Assembly: GCA_026770575.1 (NCBI GenBank)
Contig: MU657181.1
Location: 502,155-566,154 of the forward strand
Source: Pelagophyceae sp. CCMP2097
Taxonomy: Eukaryota > Sar > Pelagophyceae
DNA: 64,000 nucleotides
Direction: 5' to 3'
Shown: piece by piece, positions 28,363-38,960 of the stretch
Layout: each line of letters begins with the position of its first letter
How positions within the stretch are numbered: position 1 is the stretch's first letter
Translations under genes and position numbers: made by a program
Notes under the pieces: model-generated
Told to the model about the DNA's origin: nothing
The model's database searches: none
The model's input: only the letters and a program-made list of their open reading frames with translations

Positions 28363-31300
28363 TCAGACGGAGGAGGAGCGGTGGGTGGTCGGCAACGACA
28401 AGGAGCGCATCGGCGACGTCTGGGACCGCGAACGCGGCGAGACCGCAGGCGAGACCCAGCGGATCTCGGGCCGCGGCTGAACGGCGAGCCCTGAGAAGGC
28501 AGCGGCGGCGAACGACGCGAGGGCGCGGTGCCGGCGGGCGTCGTCGCGCGCCGTCGCCTCGGTGGCCTCGACGGCGCCCGGCGGCGCCGTGGCGAGGACG
28601 ACCATGGCCGACTCCTCTGCGAGGTGCCGCGTGGACCAAATGGCCACTACGAGCGTCCGCTTTCGAAGTTTGCCCTGGAGCTGGAACATGGAAAAGAGCT
28701 TCTCGCGCTCCGCCTAGTCAAGCGCAACGTCGAGCGTGTCCCCGGGCCCGGGAAAGGCCAGCGACGACGCACGTCATCGAGATGCTTGAGGCCGGCGTAG
28801 ACTCTGGCTCGCTGGAGTTTGATGCAGTTGCTCGTGAGCGCCGCGTCGTCGGCACGGTTCGAGCTGTCGGCGGCGCGGACGATGTGTTCTGCCGGCTGCT
28901 GGAAAAACGCCTTGGTCGACGCCAGCCGCCCAAAGGGCGTGCTTTTGTTGGTGTCCGTCGACGACGTCTTGCGCGTAAACGGCGCGCGCGACGCGGTCCT
29001 TGACGGCGTCGACGCGGGCCGCGCCGCCCGCTGCGGCGACGGCACGGCGGCGGGCGGCGGCGCCGCTTTCGTCGCGCCGGCGGGCGTGTCGCTCCGGAGG
29101 CGGGCCAGGGTGCTGCGCGCGGGCGAGTCGCCGCCGCTGCGGAGCGCGCGCGCGCGCGCGGCGGCGTCGGCGCGGCGCACGGCGTCGCCGAATTTTGCAA
29201 AGAGCGCGCGGCACCGCGCATCCGCGGTGGCGCCGCGCGCGTCGGCGGGCGGCGCCGCGGACGCGCGGCGCGCGGGCACGTCGGCGTGCGGCGTCGCGGC
29301 GACCTCGTCGACGAGGAGCGCGAGGCCCGCGCAAGGCTTGACGCCCGAGAGGCGCGGCGACGCGAGCGCCGTCACCGCCGCGCGGTGGTAGAGCGACGCG
29401 TTGTCGCGGTCCCACGCCGCGAAGAGGACGTCGAGCAGCACCCCGCGCCACCTCGCGAGCGCGGCCGAAACATCGCCGCGCGCCTGCGCGCCGCGGCCCA
29501 GCGCCTGCACGCGAGCGGCGGCGCCGCGGACGTGCGCAAAGCGGCGCCGCGCCTCGATGCGCCGCGCGAGCGACTGCAGCGCCGCAGCCGCGCCGTGCAG
29601 CGTGTCCACAAAGCTCGGCGAGTCTGGCAAATTCGGCCGCCGCCGCCGGCCGCGGTCGGCGGGCGGCGACACGGTGACGGGCGCCGGCGAGCCAAAGGCG
29701 TGGAGGCTCCGCGCGCGCGCGGGCGTGCCCGTGGCGGCCTCGACGTCGACGCCGTCCAAGAAGCGGCGCAGGGCCTCGCGCACTCCCGCCTGCAAAGTGC
29801 GCTGCGCGGGCTCGCGCTCGGCGAGCTGCCTTGGCCGGCGGAGCTTGCGGGCGTAGCGCGCGTTGTCGAGGCGCGCAAAGGGGCAGAGGGGCCCGTCCTC
29901 GCAATCTGGCGGCGGGGCTCGGAACTTGGCGTGGGCGGCGACGCCCTCGGCCGACGGCGGCGGCACGATGAACGTCTCCTGGGCACGCCAGTGCTCCGAG
30001 CTCAGGAAGGGCGTCGGGACGCGCTGCAGGGCGCGCGCGAGGACGCTGCGGTTGAACTTGGCGTCGCACTTTTCATCGAAAAAACGGAGGCCGTCGAGCG
30101 ACTCGTCGCCGCTGCTCTCGGCCGCCGCGTAGGCGCCCTCGCCGAGGCCCGAGGAAAGCGAGCCGCCCTTAGCCAGGGCCTCGAGTAGGAGCCACGTATT
30201 GGCTCGAACAGCTTTGGCGTCGGCGACAAACGCGCGGAAGGCCTGCGTCTCAGTCGTCTGCGCGAACCACATCTTGGAAGCCGGCGACCTCGATGCCACA
30301 AAGCCGTCGAAGTCAAACGCGCCGCTCCCGTCGACAAAGGCGCGGTAGCTTGACAGCGTGGCAGCGAAGAAGCGCACAAACGCCTCGCGCGTCTTGCGCG
30401 CCACGCAGTGCGCCGAGCCCGCGCCCGAAGCGACGTCGCGCTGGATCACGCCGCTCTCCAGGTTGGAAATGGGCACCGCCATCAAAGCGTCGGCCGTGCC
30501 GGGCGCCGCGCGCCGCGAGAGGCGCCGCTCCGCGAGGATGGCCGTGAGCTGCTTGCGCAGCTTGGCCGCGTGGCGCGGCGGCGGCGCCGCGGGGCTTGGA
30601 GCGTCGTTGAGGTAGACCACGTCGGCATCGAGGTCCACGAAGACGATACCCTCGTACATGTCCATCCTAGTAAAGGCCCCGGATCGTTCGACCACCGTAT
30701 CCATCGCGATCGCCACACGGACCTCTCTGGTACGGTTGTGAAGCCGCCGACGAGGAAGGGCACGGGCGCCTCGAGGATGACCTATTTTCGGCTCGGGCGA
30801 CGCGGCGCAAGCCGGCCCCTGGAGGCGGCCGGTCGAGCGACCTGGTCGATCGAGCCACCGGCGCCGGAACGAACCTCGAGGAGCGCGGACGGGCAGACTG
30901 GTATACAGACGCCCTGCCACTGGAACGGGAACAGCAGCCCGAGGAGCGCCAGCGCGACGCGCGAGAACGCGCGGATCTCCGTGCCGCAGAGCGCCACGCG
31001 GTGCTCGCAGACGAGGAGCGACCACACGAGGGCCATGTTCGCCTGAAGGCCCCCCGTCGAACGCGCCCGGCCGTTGGAACCACCCGGCCCCGGGCCCTGC
31101 CGACGCACCGGCGAGAGGTAGTCGAACAACGCGTCGAGCCCCGTCTCGTCGCAGGGCGGGAACTCGTTGGGCGCCGGCCTCGTGAGCCAAAGCGCGGCGT
31201 CTCCGACGACGACTGAGACGCGGCAGACGCCCCTCGGCGGCAGCGGCGTCTCTCGCACGTACGACGCCACGTAGCGTTCGAGCGGCAGCGGCGCGGCGGA

Positions 31301-31786
31301 CCGCGAGAGGCGCACGAGCTGCGCCAAAAACGCGCGGTGCTGGGCGAGGAGAGAATGGCGGCTGACGAGGCAGAGCGCGGTGGCTGCGTGCGCCGCAGGC
31401 GGCCCCGCGGCGGCGAGGCGGCGCTCCTCGAGGCGGCGCGGCGATGAAGCGGCAGCCTCGGCGTTGCGCGCGGCGGCGACGCGCGCGCGCTCGGCGGCCG
31501 TGAGGCGGCGGTCGACGATTGCGAAGACTGCGTAGAGCCGAGCGCCCTCGGCCGTCGTCAGCACCGTCTCAAAGCTGCGGTCCGCGTGCGGCTCGGATGA
31601 AAAGACGGCGTCGAAGCCGTGCGGGAAGCAGAAGGGCGCGAGCTGTGCCGGCAAAACCTCGCAGTCGTGTCTCTGCGGGAAGACGTGGAGCGCCACGGGG
31701 TCCAGCCCGACGCAACCTTCGAGCAGTGCAGGCCCGAGGACGCAAAAGTACTCCGCCAGCAGCGGCTTCGGGGTGCAGCGCACCAT
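28363..31786 (-). CDS. DENN-domain protein with IQ-like region (Rab GEF)
   Basis: Start chosen at Met 31786 (MVRCTPKPLLAEYFCVLG), where the uDENN begins. uDENN: LAEYFCVLGPALLEG, LAPFCFPHGFDAVF, ETVLTTAEGARLYAVF. After a GTGCGT intron comes the cDENN: ANMALVWSLLVCEHRVALCG, RVALALLGLLFPFQWQGVC. After a second intron: VILEAPVPFLVGGFTT; after a third: MDMYEGIVFVDLDADVVYL. A dDENN-like helical part (FVRFFAATLSSYRAFVDG) follows, then IQ-like basic helices (LQSLARRIEARRRFAHVRGA). A last exon starts AEREKLFSMFQLQGKLRKRT and ends SLPTTHRSSSV at 28363. DENN proteins exchange GDP for GTP on Rab GTPases. The motif LPWAPVPFLVG-type core is well conserved; the Rab target is unknown. Confidence 0.85.
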
Positions 31787-31991
31787 GGGCCCACCGGCTC
31801 GCGGCCGGGCCGAACGCGAGCGCTCCAGCCAGAACCGGGAACTTGAGTCAACCGCCCTAGGAAAAAAAGGCAAAGTCAGTCTTTTAAAACTTTTAACAAT
31901 TCCGTGACTGGCCGCCCAAGAGCCAACGATGCAGGAAAACCCGCCGGGACACTCGAGGCGCGCCGACGCGGGTCGACCTTACGGTGGCGCG

Positions 31992-34042
31992 ATGCGGTGG
32001 TCCGCGTGGTTTCTGCTGCCGTGGTTGGCGCGCGGCCTTCTGAAGAACGCGGAGTTCGACGAGGCGCTACTGCCCGAGCTCGCGAATGTGCTCGAGGAAG
32101 TGGGCCTCGTCGGCTACATGGACCAACTGGCCAACATGGGCATCGAGCGTGCGAAGGCGCTCCGTGCAGGGGGTCCTCGAATCCGTGTATAGGCACGCTG
32201 TCGCTGCTGCGGTGGGACCGGACGGACGTGAACATCCAGCAGAACGAGCTCGGCTGGGCCGCCGCGGAGAGCGCGGCGTTGCTGAGCAAGCTCGACGCTT
32301 TGCGCAACATGGCAAAGGTCGCCGGCGGCGCGGCGCCCGAGGACCGCCTCGGCAAGCTCCGCAAGCAGCGCGCCGCGTCGCACTACGGCCGCGTCTACGT
32401 CGACCGCGCGACGGGGACCTTCGAGTTCAAAAAGGCGTGGTTCGGCCTGCAGGACCTCCCAGAGGGGAGCATGCCCCTCGTCCGCGCCGTCCCGACCGAC
32501 GGCTGCGGCACCCTCGCCACGTCGCACGGCAACCGCACAGAGGTCCGTGGACCGCCTTGCGAGCGGACCGCCGTTGGAGAGGGGCCGCGCGCACGCCATC
32601 CGCGCAGGTCGTCCCGTCGGCGCTGTACGCCGGCGCGGCGGTGCTCGTGGACCGCGGGCGGTGCACCTTTGTCGAAAAGGCCTGGGCGGCGCACTTCGCC
32701 GGCGCGCGGGCGCTCCTCATCATAAACTCGGCGAAAGCGCCCTTCGAACGGCCCGCGTCGGGCCACGTCACCGACGAGACCGAGACCCTCACGCCGCCCG
32801 ACCTCGCGGTGCGAATCCCAACCGCCTGCGCCGAAGAGGCGCGCCGGAGCGCCGCCTGTCGAGCGTCTGCCATCGAGCTTGTCTCTTGGGAAAGACGTCG
32901 CGCGCCGATCGTCGTCCTATCCAACCGACTGATTCTTTCCTTTGGTAAACGTGCGCTTTAGGTTGTGCTGCTCCAGGCGGAGAGCGAGCCCGCGCTCGCG
33001 GCCATCGCCGCGGCGCCGCTGCTCGATCCGTCCGTCGAGAACTACGAGGCGCACGTCTCGTCGGCGCAGAAGCGGTCCTTCCTCGCGCGCAGGAAGCGCG
33101 ACTTCAGCAGGCGCGCCCCTCCTTGACGAAGACCGTCGGACGCTGACGGGAGACGTAGGCCGCCCTTCGACGTGGCGGACGCGACGAGGGTGCGCCTCGT
33201 GCCCGTGCAGTGCAAGGCGGGCGAGCCCGAGTGCAAGCCGCTGCTGCCCGCGGAGCGCGCGCGGCGGCCAGAGGTCTCGTCGGGCCACGTCCACCTCGTG
33301 GACGCGGGCGGCGCCGCCGGCGCTGGCATCGAGTTCGTGACGTCGACGTGGGCCGGCGTGCTACCGGCGCGCGACCTGGCCATCGTGCGCGCCGAGCCGG
33401 TGGACCTCTGCCAACCAAACGCGAACCGACTCTGCCGCGCGCTCGGTGGCCTCGCCTGCTCCTGGACAGGCGCGCATCACACTTGAAACCCCGCGCGTTG
33501 CTCACGCCTCGTCTTGCAGGTTCGTCCGCGGCGGCGGCGGCGTTTGCGGAGCGCGCGGTCGCGGCGCTCGTCGTCGCGGACCGCGGCGGGTGCGCCTTTG
33601 GCGTCAAGGCGTTCAACGCGGCGCTCCTCGGCGCCGCTGCCGTCGTCTTCGTCGAGCGCGGCGAATCGCCGCTCCTCCGCATGGGCGTGCGGCTCAACGG
33701 CACGCTGCCGCCGGCCATCGCAGCCGCGCTCGTCGACGCAGAGGGCGGTGCGTCCTTTCGTGCTCGGGGGACCATCGCGCCACGGTCGACGCTGCGCTGC
33801 CAGGCGACGCGCTCGTGGCCGCTGCCGCGCACTCCAAGGCGCGGTTCGTGGCCGCGGACGCGCCGTTCGCGGACCAGTGGCTCGAGCTCGCCGAAGCAGA
33901 GCCGTGGCCGGAGAACGACGTCGCGGCCAAGCTGCTGCGGCGCCGGCTCCAGGACACCAATGCGCAGAGCCCCGCGCGCCTCCGGTGGCTCGCGCAGTCC
34001 TGGGCGCGCAGAAGCACCTGCGCGGCCGAAGGAGGGTGCTAG
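31992..34042 (+). CDS. Secreted protein with two PA domains
   Basis: The protein starts with a signal peptide (MRWSAWFLLPWLARGLL). A helical region follows (ALLPELANVLEEVGLVGYMD). The first PA (protease-associated) domain is split by an intron: VPTDGCGTLATSHGN, then AAVLVDRGRCTFVEKAWAAH, FAGARALLIIN. A linker includes FEFKKAWFGLQDLPEG upstream and ARRKRDFSRPPFDVADATRV downstream; the SR-PP join uses a GC-AG intron (33111-33158, phase 2). The second PA domain reads AALVVADRGGCAFGVKAFNA, ALLGAAAVVFVERGESPLL. The last exon runs to the stop at 34040-34042. PA domains form lids or ligand sites in proteases and sorting receptors. No protease catalytic motif is visible. The first splice (near 32164-32192) is not resolved. 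Confidence 0.7.
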
Positions 34043-34377
34043 CGCCTGTTCCAACGACTTTAGAAGTAGACTTCTTGGTCGGAAGTTTCCTGAGGGCACG
34101 GGGCGATTGCACAGGGCGAGCCGCCCGCGGGGGCTCCGTCCAGCGCCCCGGGGCCGCGGGTGCACCCATGGTGCATCTTTTGAGCCAGACGGTGGTTCGG
34201 CGCTGCCGCGCACACACCGGGGCCACGTCTTCTGCTGCCGCTGCTTCCCCGCGTGGTGCCTCCTCTCCGGCGAGGACCAGGACGCCGCGGGCCTGCGCGA
34301 CGCGCCCCGGGCTGACAGGCTGGTCGTGTTTACGTGTCGGCAGGCCGGTGTCCGGGCGGGCAGGCGGGTGTGCGTGT

Positions 34378-35139
34378 TTATGTGTCCGCCGTTGACGTGG
34401 CTCGGCAGTCGCCGACGTCGGTGTCTCCGGTCTCGTCGTCCGGGGCCGGCGTCTTCGAGAGCAGCCCCATGGCGACGAGCAGCCTCGCCGAGGCGCGCCG
34501 CTCGCTCTCCTTGCGCCTTGGGCCCTCGGCGTACGCGACGGACTCGCCGAGCGTCGCGCGCGCCGAGAATTGCGGCATGTGATCCATGAATGGATAGGAC
34601 AGGCGCACCGCCTCGACGGCGCCGCCTCGGTTCAAGAGTTCACCCTTGGGGTTCGTCTCGGCCTCGACGTACGCGGCGCGGCGCGTCTCGTCGACGAGCC
34701 ACGCGCCGAGCTCGTCGATGGTGGCGGCCCCACCCGGAAGCGCGTAGACGGCGACGACGGCGGCCCTGACCATATCCCTGGCGTCCCAGGTCCTCTCGCC
34801 GGCGTCGTGCGTCTGCTTCGCGGCCCGCGCCGCCAGGTCGGCGTCGACGTGGTCGGGGAGGATGGCGCGCAGCTGCGACGCAAAAGCGTCACTCGAGATG
34901 GCGCGATCCAGGAGAAGCTGTTCCATGAGGCCCGGGTTTGTGCGCGCGCGCCCCATCGCGGCCTCGATGAGCTTTAAGCCGTCCCAATCGTCCACTGGGT
35001 CTGAAGCCGACCCAAAGCCCACGGGGAGGATCGCCGCCTTCGGCACCGCGCTCACGGCCCGGTGCCACCGCGCCAGGCCGCCGCCCAGGCCCAGCGACGG
35101 CCGCAACAGAGGCAGGCTCCACAGAAGCAGGCGCCACAT
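34378..35139 (-). CDS. Secretory/organelle-targeted protein with dsRBD-like C-terminus
   Basis: A single-exon frame of 253 residues that starts with a signal-peptide-like MWRLLLWSLPLLRPSLGLGG. The middle is helical (MVRAAVVAVYALPGGAATID). Near the C-terminus, NPKGELLNRGGAVEAVRLSY, PQFSARATLGESVAYAEG and PRRKESERRASARLLVAMG follow the layout of a double-stranded RNA-binding domain: N-P-K-G start, strand segment, then basic K/R-x-x-A-E/R helix. This is a weak match and the central G-x-G-x-S-K-K is altered. It could act on RNA in the plastid. The protein overlaps nothing and is convergent with the PA-domain gene. Confidence 0.6.
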   Translation of the reverse strand: MWRLLLWSLPLLRPSLGLGGGLARWHRAVSAVPKAAILPVGFGSASDPVDDWDGLKLIEAAMGRARTNPGLMEQLLLDRAISSDAFASQLRAILPDHVDADLAARAAKQTHDAGERTWDARDMVRAAVVAVYALPGGAATIDELGAWLVDETRRAAYVEAETNPKGELLNRGGAVEAVRLSYPFMDHMPQFSARATLGESVAYAEGPRRKESERRASARLLVAMGLLSKTPAPDDETGDTDVGDCRATSTADT

Positions 35140-35598
35140 CCTAGACCGGCTCGTCGCGGCCGCCTCCGCAGCTTAGAAGCACTCGGAAGGCCGCGACGCG
35201 CGAGGACCACCAATCAATTTTCTATCGCCGAAAACCGCTTCAATCTTTGTCCAGTGTTTGCAGCCAACACGCCATCGCAGCCAATGAACATTCGTCACCC
35301 AATAAACTGGCCTTGCAAAAAGAGGGTCGCTTAAATTCAGCGAAAGGCGGCATGCTCTCCAGTGCCGAAATCAAAGGCGGTTTAGGGTACCCCAATATTA
35401 ATAACCTATTGTTATTGATCCTCGACGGCGCCGAGGCCGCCTGCGGACTGTAAGAATCTCCCGTTTTAATGGCATTTTAGGGTATTTTGAAGGTAAATGC
35501 CAAGCAAATTGTTCGTTTACCAGCAATACCCAATTCCCGTTCGATAATTTTGGGTAATTCTAATAGTAGCGATATTCGGGAGGATTGCAAATCCAATT
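35140..35598. other. AT-rich divergent intergenic region
   Basis: From about 35200 to 35598 the sequence is clearly AT-richer than the genes around it (for example ATTAATAACCTATTGTTATTG). It separates the divergent dsRBD-like (minus) and thioredoxin (plus) genes, so it should hold both promoters. TTTAGGGTA-type words recur (35380s, 35470s, 35520s). Confidence 0.5.
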
Positions 35599-36120
35599 TT
35601 GATTTCGGCACTGATGGTCTCCCTAGACGCGCTCTTCATCGACGCGGTGCAGCGCCTGTGGGTCTTCATCTGTGCGAACCCGTTCCTCGGCGCGGCGACT
35701 GCGTTTCTGCTGTACAACAAGCTCAAGCCCAAGGTGCCCTTCCCAGAGTCGGGCGGCACCGTCGTCGGCGTGCACACGGAAGACGCCTGGCGAAAAGCGC
35801 TCGCCGCCAACGCCAAGGACGGCCGGCTCCTCATCGTCGACTTTTACGCCACGTGGTGCCCGCCCTGCCGTTCCGCGGCGCCGGTCTTCGGCACGCTGTC
35901 GATGAACTATGCAAACGTCGACTTTGTCAAGGTGGACGTCGACGAACTCACCGCCGTCGCAAAGGCCCAGGCCATCTCCGCCATGCCGACGTTCAAAGTC
36001 TTCCACAACGGCAAGTGCGTCCAGTCGCTGCAAGGCTTCGACGCCGCGAAGATCGTGCAGCAGCTCGAAGCCGCCGGCGCGAGAAAGGGCGCGCCGCCGA
36101 CGGCCGCCAAGACGGACTAA
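35599..36120 (+). CDS. Membrane-anchored thioredoxin-domain protein
   Basis: An intronless frame of 173 residues; Met 35614 is an alternative start. An N-terminal hydrophobic segment (AVQRLWVFICANPFLGAATAFLLY) should anchor it in a membrane. The thioredoxin fold follows: LLIVDFYATWCPPCRSAAPV with active-site WCPPC, VDFVKVDVDEL, and the cis-Pro loop ISAMPTFKVFHNGK. The CPPC pair differs from the classic CGPC and usually shifts the redox potential. The tail is basic (GARKGAPPTAAKTD). The topology and electron donor are not evident. Confidence 0.88.
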   Translation: MISALMVSLDALFIDAVQRLWVFICANPFLGAATAFLLYNKLKPKVPFPESGGTVVGVHTEDAWRKALAANAKDGRLLIVDFYATWCPPCRSAAPVFGTLSMNYANVDFVKVDVDELTAVAKAQAISAMPTFKVFHNGKCVQSLQGFDAAKIVQQLEAAGARKGAPPTAAKTD

Positions 36121-36174
36121 TACCCTTGACCACATGTGACAAAAATGCCGTTGGCGTTTACTATAATAACAATG

Positions 36175-36882
36175 TCACAGCGGGGTTTCGTCGCGGGGCC
36201 GCTGGCGCGCGGTCCACGACCCCGCCGTCTTGTCGACGTAGCCGGCGACGCCGGACTTGAGCCTCAACATGATCTTGCCGTCCTTGACTTGCCCTAGGCC
36301 GGCGGATCCGATTAGGGCGACGTTGCCGACGAGCGTGACGTTGCCGGCGGGCACCGAGAACAGCGTCGTCGTCGCCTGCGCCGTCGTGTACCCGGACTCG
36401 TAGCCGGAGACGGGCAGCGTGACGGCGACCTCGTCGCCACGCTGCCGCCACGCGCCGGCGTCGCCCGTCGTGAACGACGTGGCCTCGACTTTTGCGGCGC
36501 CGTCTTCGACGAGGTCCATCATAAAACGAACCTCGTCGCCCTTGGCTTTCTCCGTGATCATGACCTTTGGCCCGCCGACGTCTGACGATCGGTCCGTCAT
36601 GGAGGCGCCGGAGACGCGGAGCGTGACGTCCCAGTTGCCGACGAGCGACGCCGCCGCCGCGGCGTCCTTGGCGCGGAGCCGCCTTTGCATCTCAAAGTTC
36701 GACGGCGCGGCCTCGTCGTCGCCGATAGCCTTGAGGCCCGTCGGGTCTTCGTTTGCAAAGGCGTTTTTGAAAGCGTCGAAGAAACCAGAACGCACCACGC
36801 GCCTCCGTCGTCCGGCGCCGCGAATGACCGGCGCCCAGGCATTGCCCACGCCGAGCGCCGCCAATACGAGGCACAAGCGCAT
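36175..36882 (-). CDS. Plastid-targeted protein of unknown function
   Basis: A single exon of 235 residues. The N-terminus is bipartite: a signal peptide (MRLCLVLAALGVGNAWAP), then a basic Arg-rich transit-like stretch; the A-W-A-P boundary resembles the A-F-A-P motif for plastids of secondary origin. The mature start GFFDAFKNAFANED is an amphipathic motif found at the start of several stramenopile plastid proteins. The body is beta-rich (GNWDVTLRVSGASMTD, GDEVAVTLPVSGYESGY, GNVTLVGNVALIGSAGLG). I cannot name the family. Membrane or thylakoid association is possible. Confidence 0.72.
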   Translation of the reverse strand: MRLCLVLAALGVGNAWAPVIRGAGRRRRVVRSGFFDAFKNAFANEDPTGLKAIGDDEAAPSNFEMQRRLRAKDAAAAASLVGNWDVTLRVSGASMTDRSSDVGGPKVMITEKAKGDEVRFMMDLVEDGAAKVEATSFTTGDAGAWRQRGDEVAVTLPVSGYESGYTTAQATTTLFSVPAGNVTLVGNVALIGSAGLGQVKDGKIMLRLKSGVAGYVDKTAGSWTARQRPRDETPL

Positions 36883-37029
36883 GATGTAACCGTCTGCAAA
36901 TGGCTCGAGGGCCCGCTCGTCGTGCCGCTCGTTGAGCGCTCGAGCTAGAATCAGAGGTCACGCGTCGCCGAAAGTCCCCTTTTTTGGAACATTGCCCTCT
37001 TCTACAATTGTAGGTTTGGCGACGCAAAG

Positions 37030-38149
37030 ATGTCGACGATGCGGTCCGACGGCCGCGGGCTGAGCGAGTACCGCGAGGTCTCGGTGAGCTCGAACATCTT
37101 CGCGCACACGTGCGGCTCCGCGCGCGCCGTCCTCGGCGGCGGTCTCGGCGGCGGGACAGAGGTGCGCTCGCATCCCGAGAGCGTAGCTCCCATCGTATCT
37201 GCCTTTAGGTCATCGCGGGCGTGAGCGCCGAGATCGACGTGCCGCGGGCCGACGCGCCCGACTGCGGCTGGTTCGAGGTAAGGTCATTCTCGCGCCGAAT
37301 CGCTCGGACTCGCGGCGGCAGGTCTGCGTCGAGTACTCACCGACAATCGCCGGCGGCGACGACAAGGCGCAGCAGGCCAAGATGCTCGAGCATCAGCGGA
37401 CGCTGCAAAAGTGCGTCGCTCCGTTGACGAGCCCGGTTGGAGGCTGTCTGCAGGCTCCTCGACGGCGCGATGGACATGAAGGCACTCGGCGTCGTCAGCG
37501 GCGCCTTTTGCTGGAAGGTCACCATCGACATCCTGGTGCGCAATGCCGCTTGCGCGATGCGCGTGGACGACGGGCGTAGGTCGTCGCCGAGGAGGGAGGC
37601 CTCCTCGACACCATCTCCTTAGCCATCTACGTCGCCCTGGCGCGCGCAAAAGTGCCGCGCGCCAACGCGCTCGTCGCCGACGGCGGCGAGCCCGACTTTG
37701 AGCTCGCGAGTCCTCCCCTTTATCGTTTCGCCGCTCACGCACGTTCGTAGGCGACGGACGAGGAGACTTTTAAACTCTGCGTCGACCGCGTCCCCATCAT
37801 CATCACCGTCGCCAAGGGCCGGGACGCGCAGCTCCTCATCGACGCCAACGAGTGCGAACACCGCCGACGCCGTCGCGTCGGACGCATTCGAACGTAGGGT
37901 CGAGGCGTCGACGGCGGAGAGCTCAATCTGCGTCGCCGTCAACCGGCAGCAGCAGATCTGCTCCGTCGACCAGGTGCGGCGCCGCGCGCCGCGGGCCGGA
38001 AGCCGTTCCTACGTATTTCCTAGGCCGGCGGGTCGTTTGCCTGGGCCCAGCTCAGTTCGGCGATTGCGCTGGCGGAGACCATCTCGACGGGCGTCTTCCA
38101 CGGCCTCGACGAATCAATAAACCACGACCAAGCCGCCGAAACCGAATGA
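37030..38149 (+). CDS. Exosome core subunit RRP42/EXOSC7-like
   Basis: About nine exons separated by tiny introns. Joined, they read MRSDGRGLSEYREVSVSSN, FAHTCGSARAVLGGG, VIAGVSAEIDVPRADAPDCG, VCVEYSPTIAGGDDKAQQAK, LLDGAMDMKALGVVSGAFCW, KVTIDIL, EEGGLLDTISLAIYVALARA, DRVPIIITVAKG, QLLIDANE, VEASTAESSICVAVN and FAWAQLSSAIALAETISTGV. This is the RNase PH fold of exosome ring subunits; DGR...YR, SGAxCW and the ~300-residue length fit RRP42 best. RRP45 is the main alternative. Introns include 37411-37453 (43 nt) and a GC-AG intron at 37706-37750 (GCGAGT donor). The ring subunit is catalytically inactive and guides RNA to RRP44/RRP6. Confidence 0.82.
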
Positions 38150-38317
38150 TCTAAGCAACTCGCATCACCGCTTCCCTCGTTTCAAACACTCGGTAAAATA
38201 TCCGTAACTTTCTTTTTATATTATTTTAAAATATTAATATACTTCAGTGCTAAAGTGCGAGGTCGGACCCTTCGCTGAACGCCACTTTCGCCGATTCGAC
38301 GTTCGTTTGTCGGCAGG

Positions 38318-38813
38318 ATGAACGCGATCAACAGCATCCCGGAGCACCAGAAGCGCCACGCCGGCGTCGCGGAGGCCACCTTTTTGCCCCGTCGACGAAC
38401 TTTCAGAAGCATCCCATCGAAAGTCGTATAAGGACCGACGAACTCTAGGCCCGAGTTTATGCGGACTCTGGAGACGATGCAGATGAAGGACTCGCTCAAG
38501 ATGTACAACAACCTCGTCGCCGACTGCTTCCGGGATTGCGTCAACGTGAAATGCCGCGCCCGATTGACGAAGAACCTTGCGCCCCGCCCCGGCCGCCGCA
38601 CCCTCTGTAACAGGGCTTCCGGTCCAAGACGATGGACCCCAAGGAGGAGGCGTGCGTGTGCAAGTGTGCCGAGAAGTACATCAAGCTCACGCAGGTGCGC
38701 TTCCGACTCTTTAGCGCCTCTTTCTTGAGGAAGAGCCGCATTCTGTCGACGCGTAGCGCGTCGGCTTCCGATTCGCCGAGCACCAAGCGCAGCAGCAGCA
38801 GCAGCAGAGCTAG
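38318..38813 (+). CDS. TIM9: TIM9-like small mitochondrial chaperone
   Basis: Twin CX3C protein. After a first exon (MNAINSIPEHQK...), exon 2 begins PEFMRTLETMQMKDSLKMYN and continues NLVADCFRDCVN. Exon 3 reads GFRSKTMDPKEEACVCKCAE and KYIKLTQ. Exon 4 reads RVGFRFAEHQAQ plus a short polyQ and stop at 38811-38813. The MQMKDSLKMYN start, CFRDC and CVCKC pairs, and RVGxRFAE end identify TIM9 rather than TIM10. TIM9-TIM10 hexamers carry hydrophobic precursors across the mitochondrial intermembrane space. The exact exon 1 donor is uncertain; a GC donor in GAAGCGCC would keep phase. Confidence 0.88.
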
Positions 38814-38960
38814 ATTCCTCGCACTTCTCTCAACCGCATCGGATAAAATCCACGCGGCACCGGGAGGCCGTCTCGAGGAAAACTCGCTGTTCGACGTAAT
38901 GTTTGCCTGTCCATTATCCCGTGTTTGCCTGTCCGTCGTCCCTCGTTCAAAGAAGTGTCA

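Noticed and set aside
34070..34377. Continuation of the PA-domain gene past 34042
   Set aside because: An in-frame stop follows a plausible C-terminus and the later frames show no conserved content.
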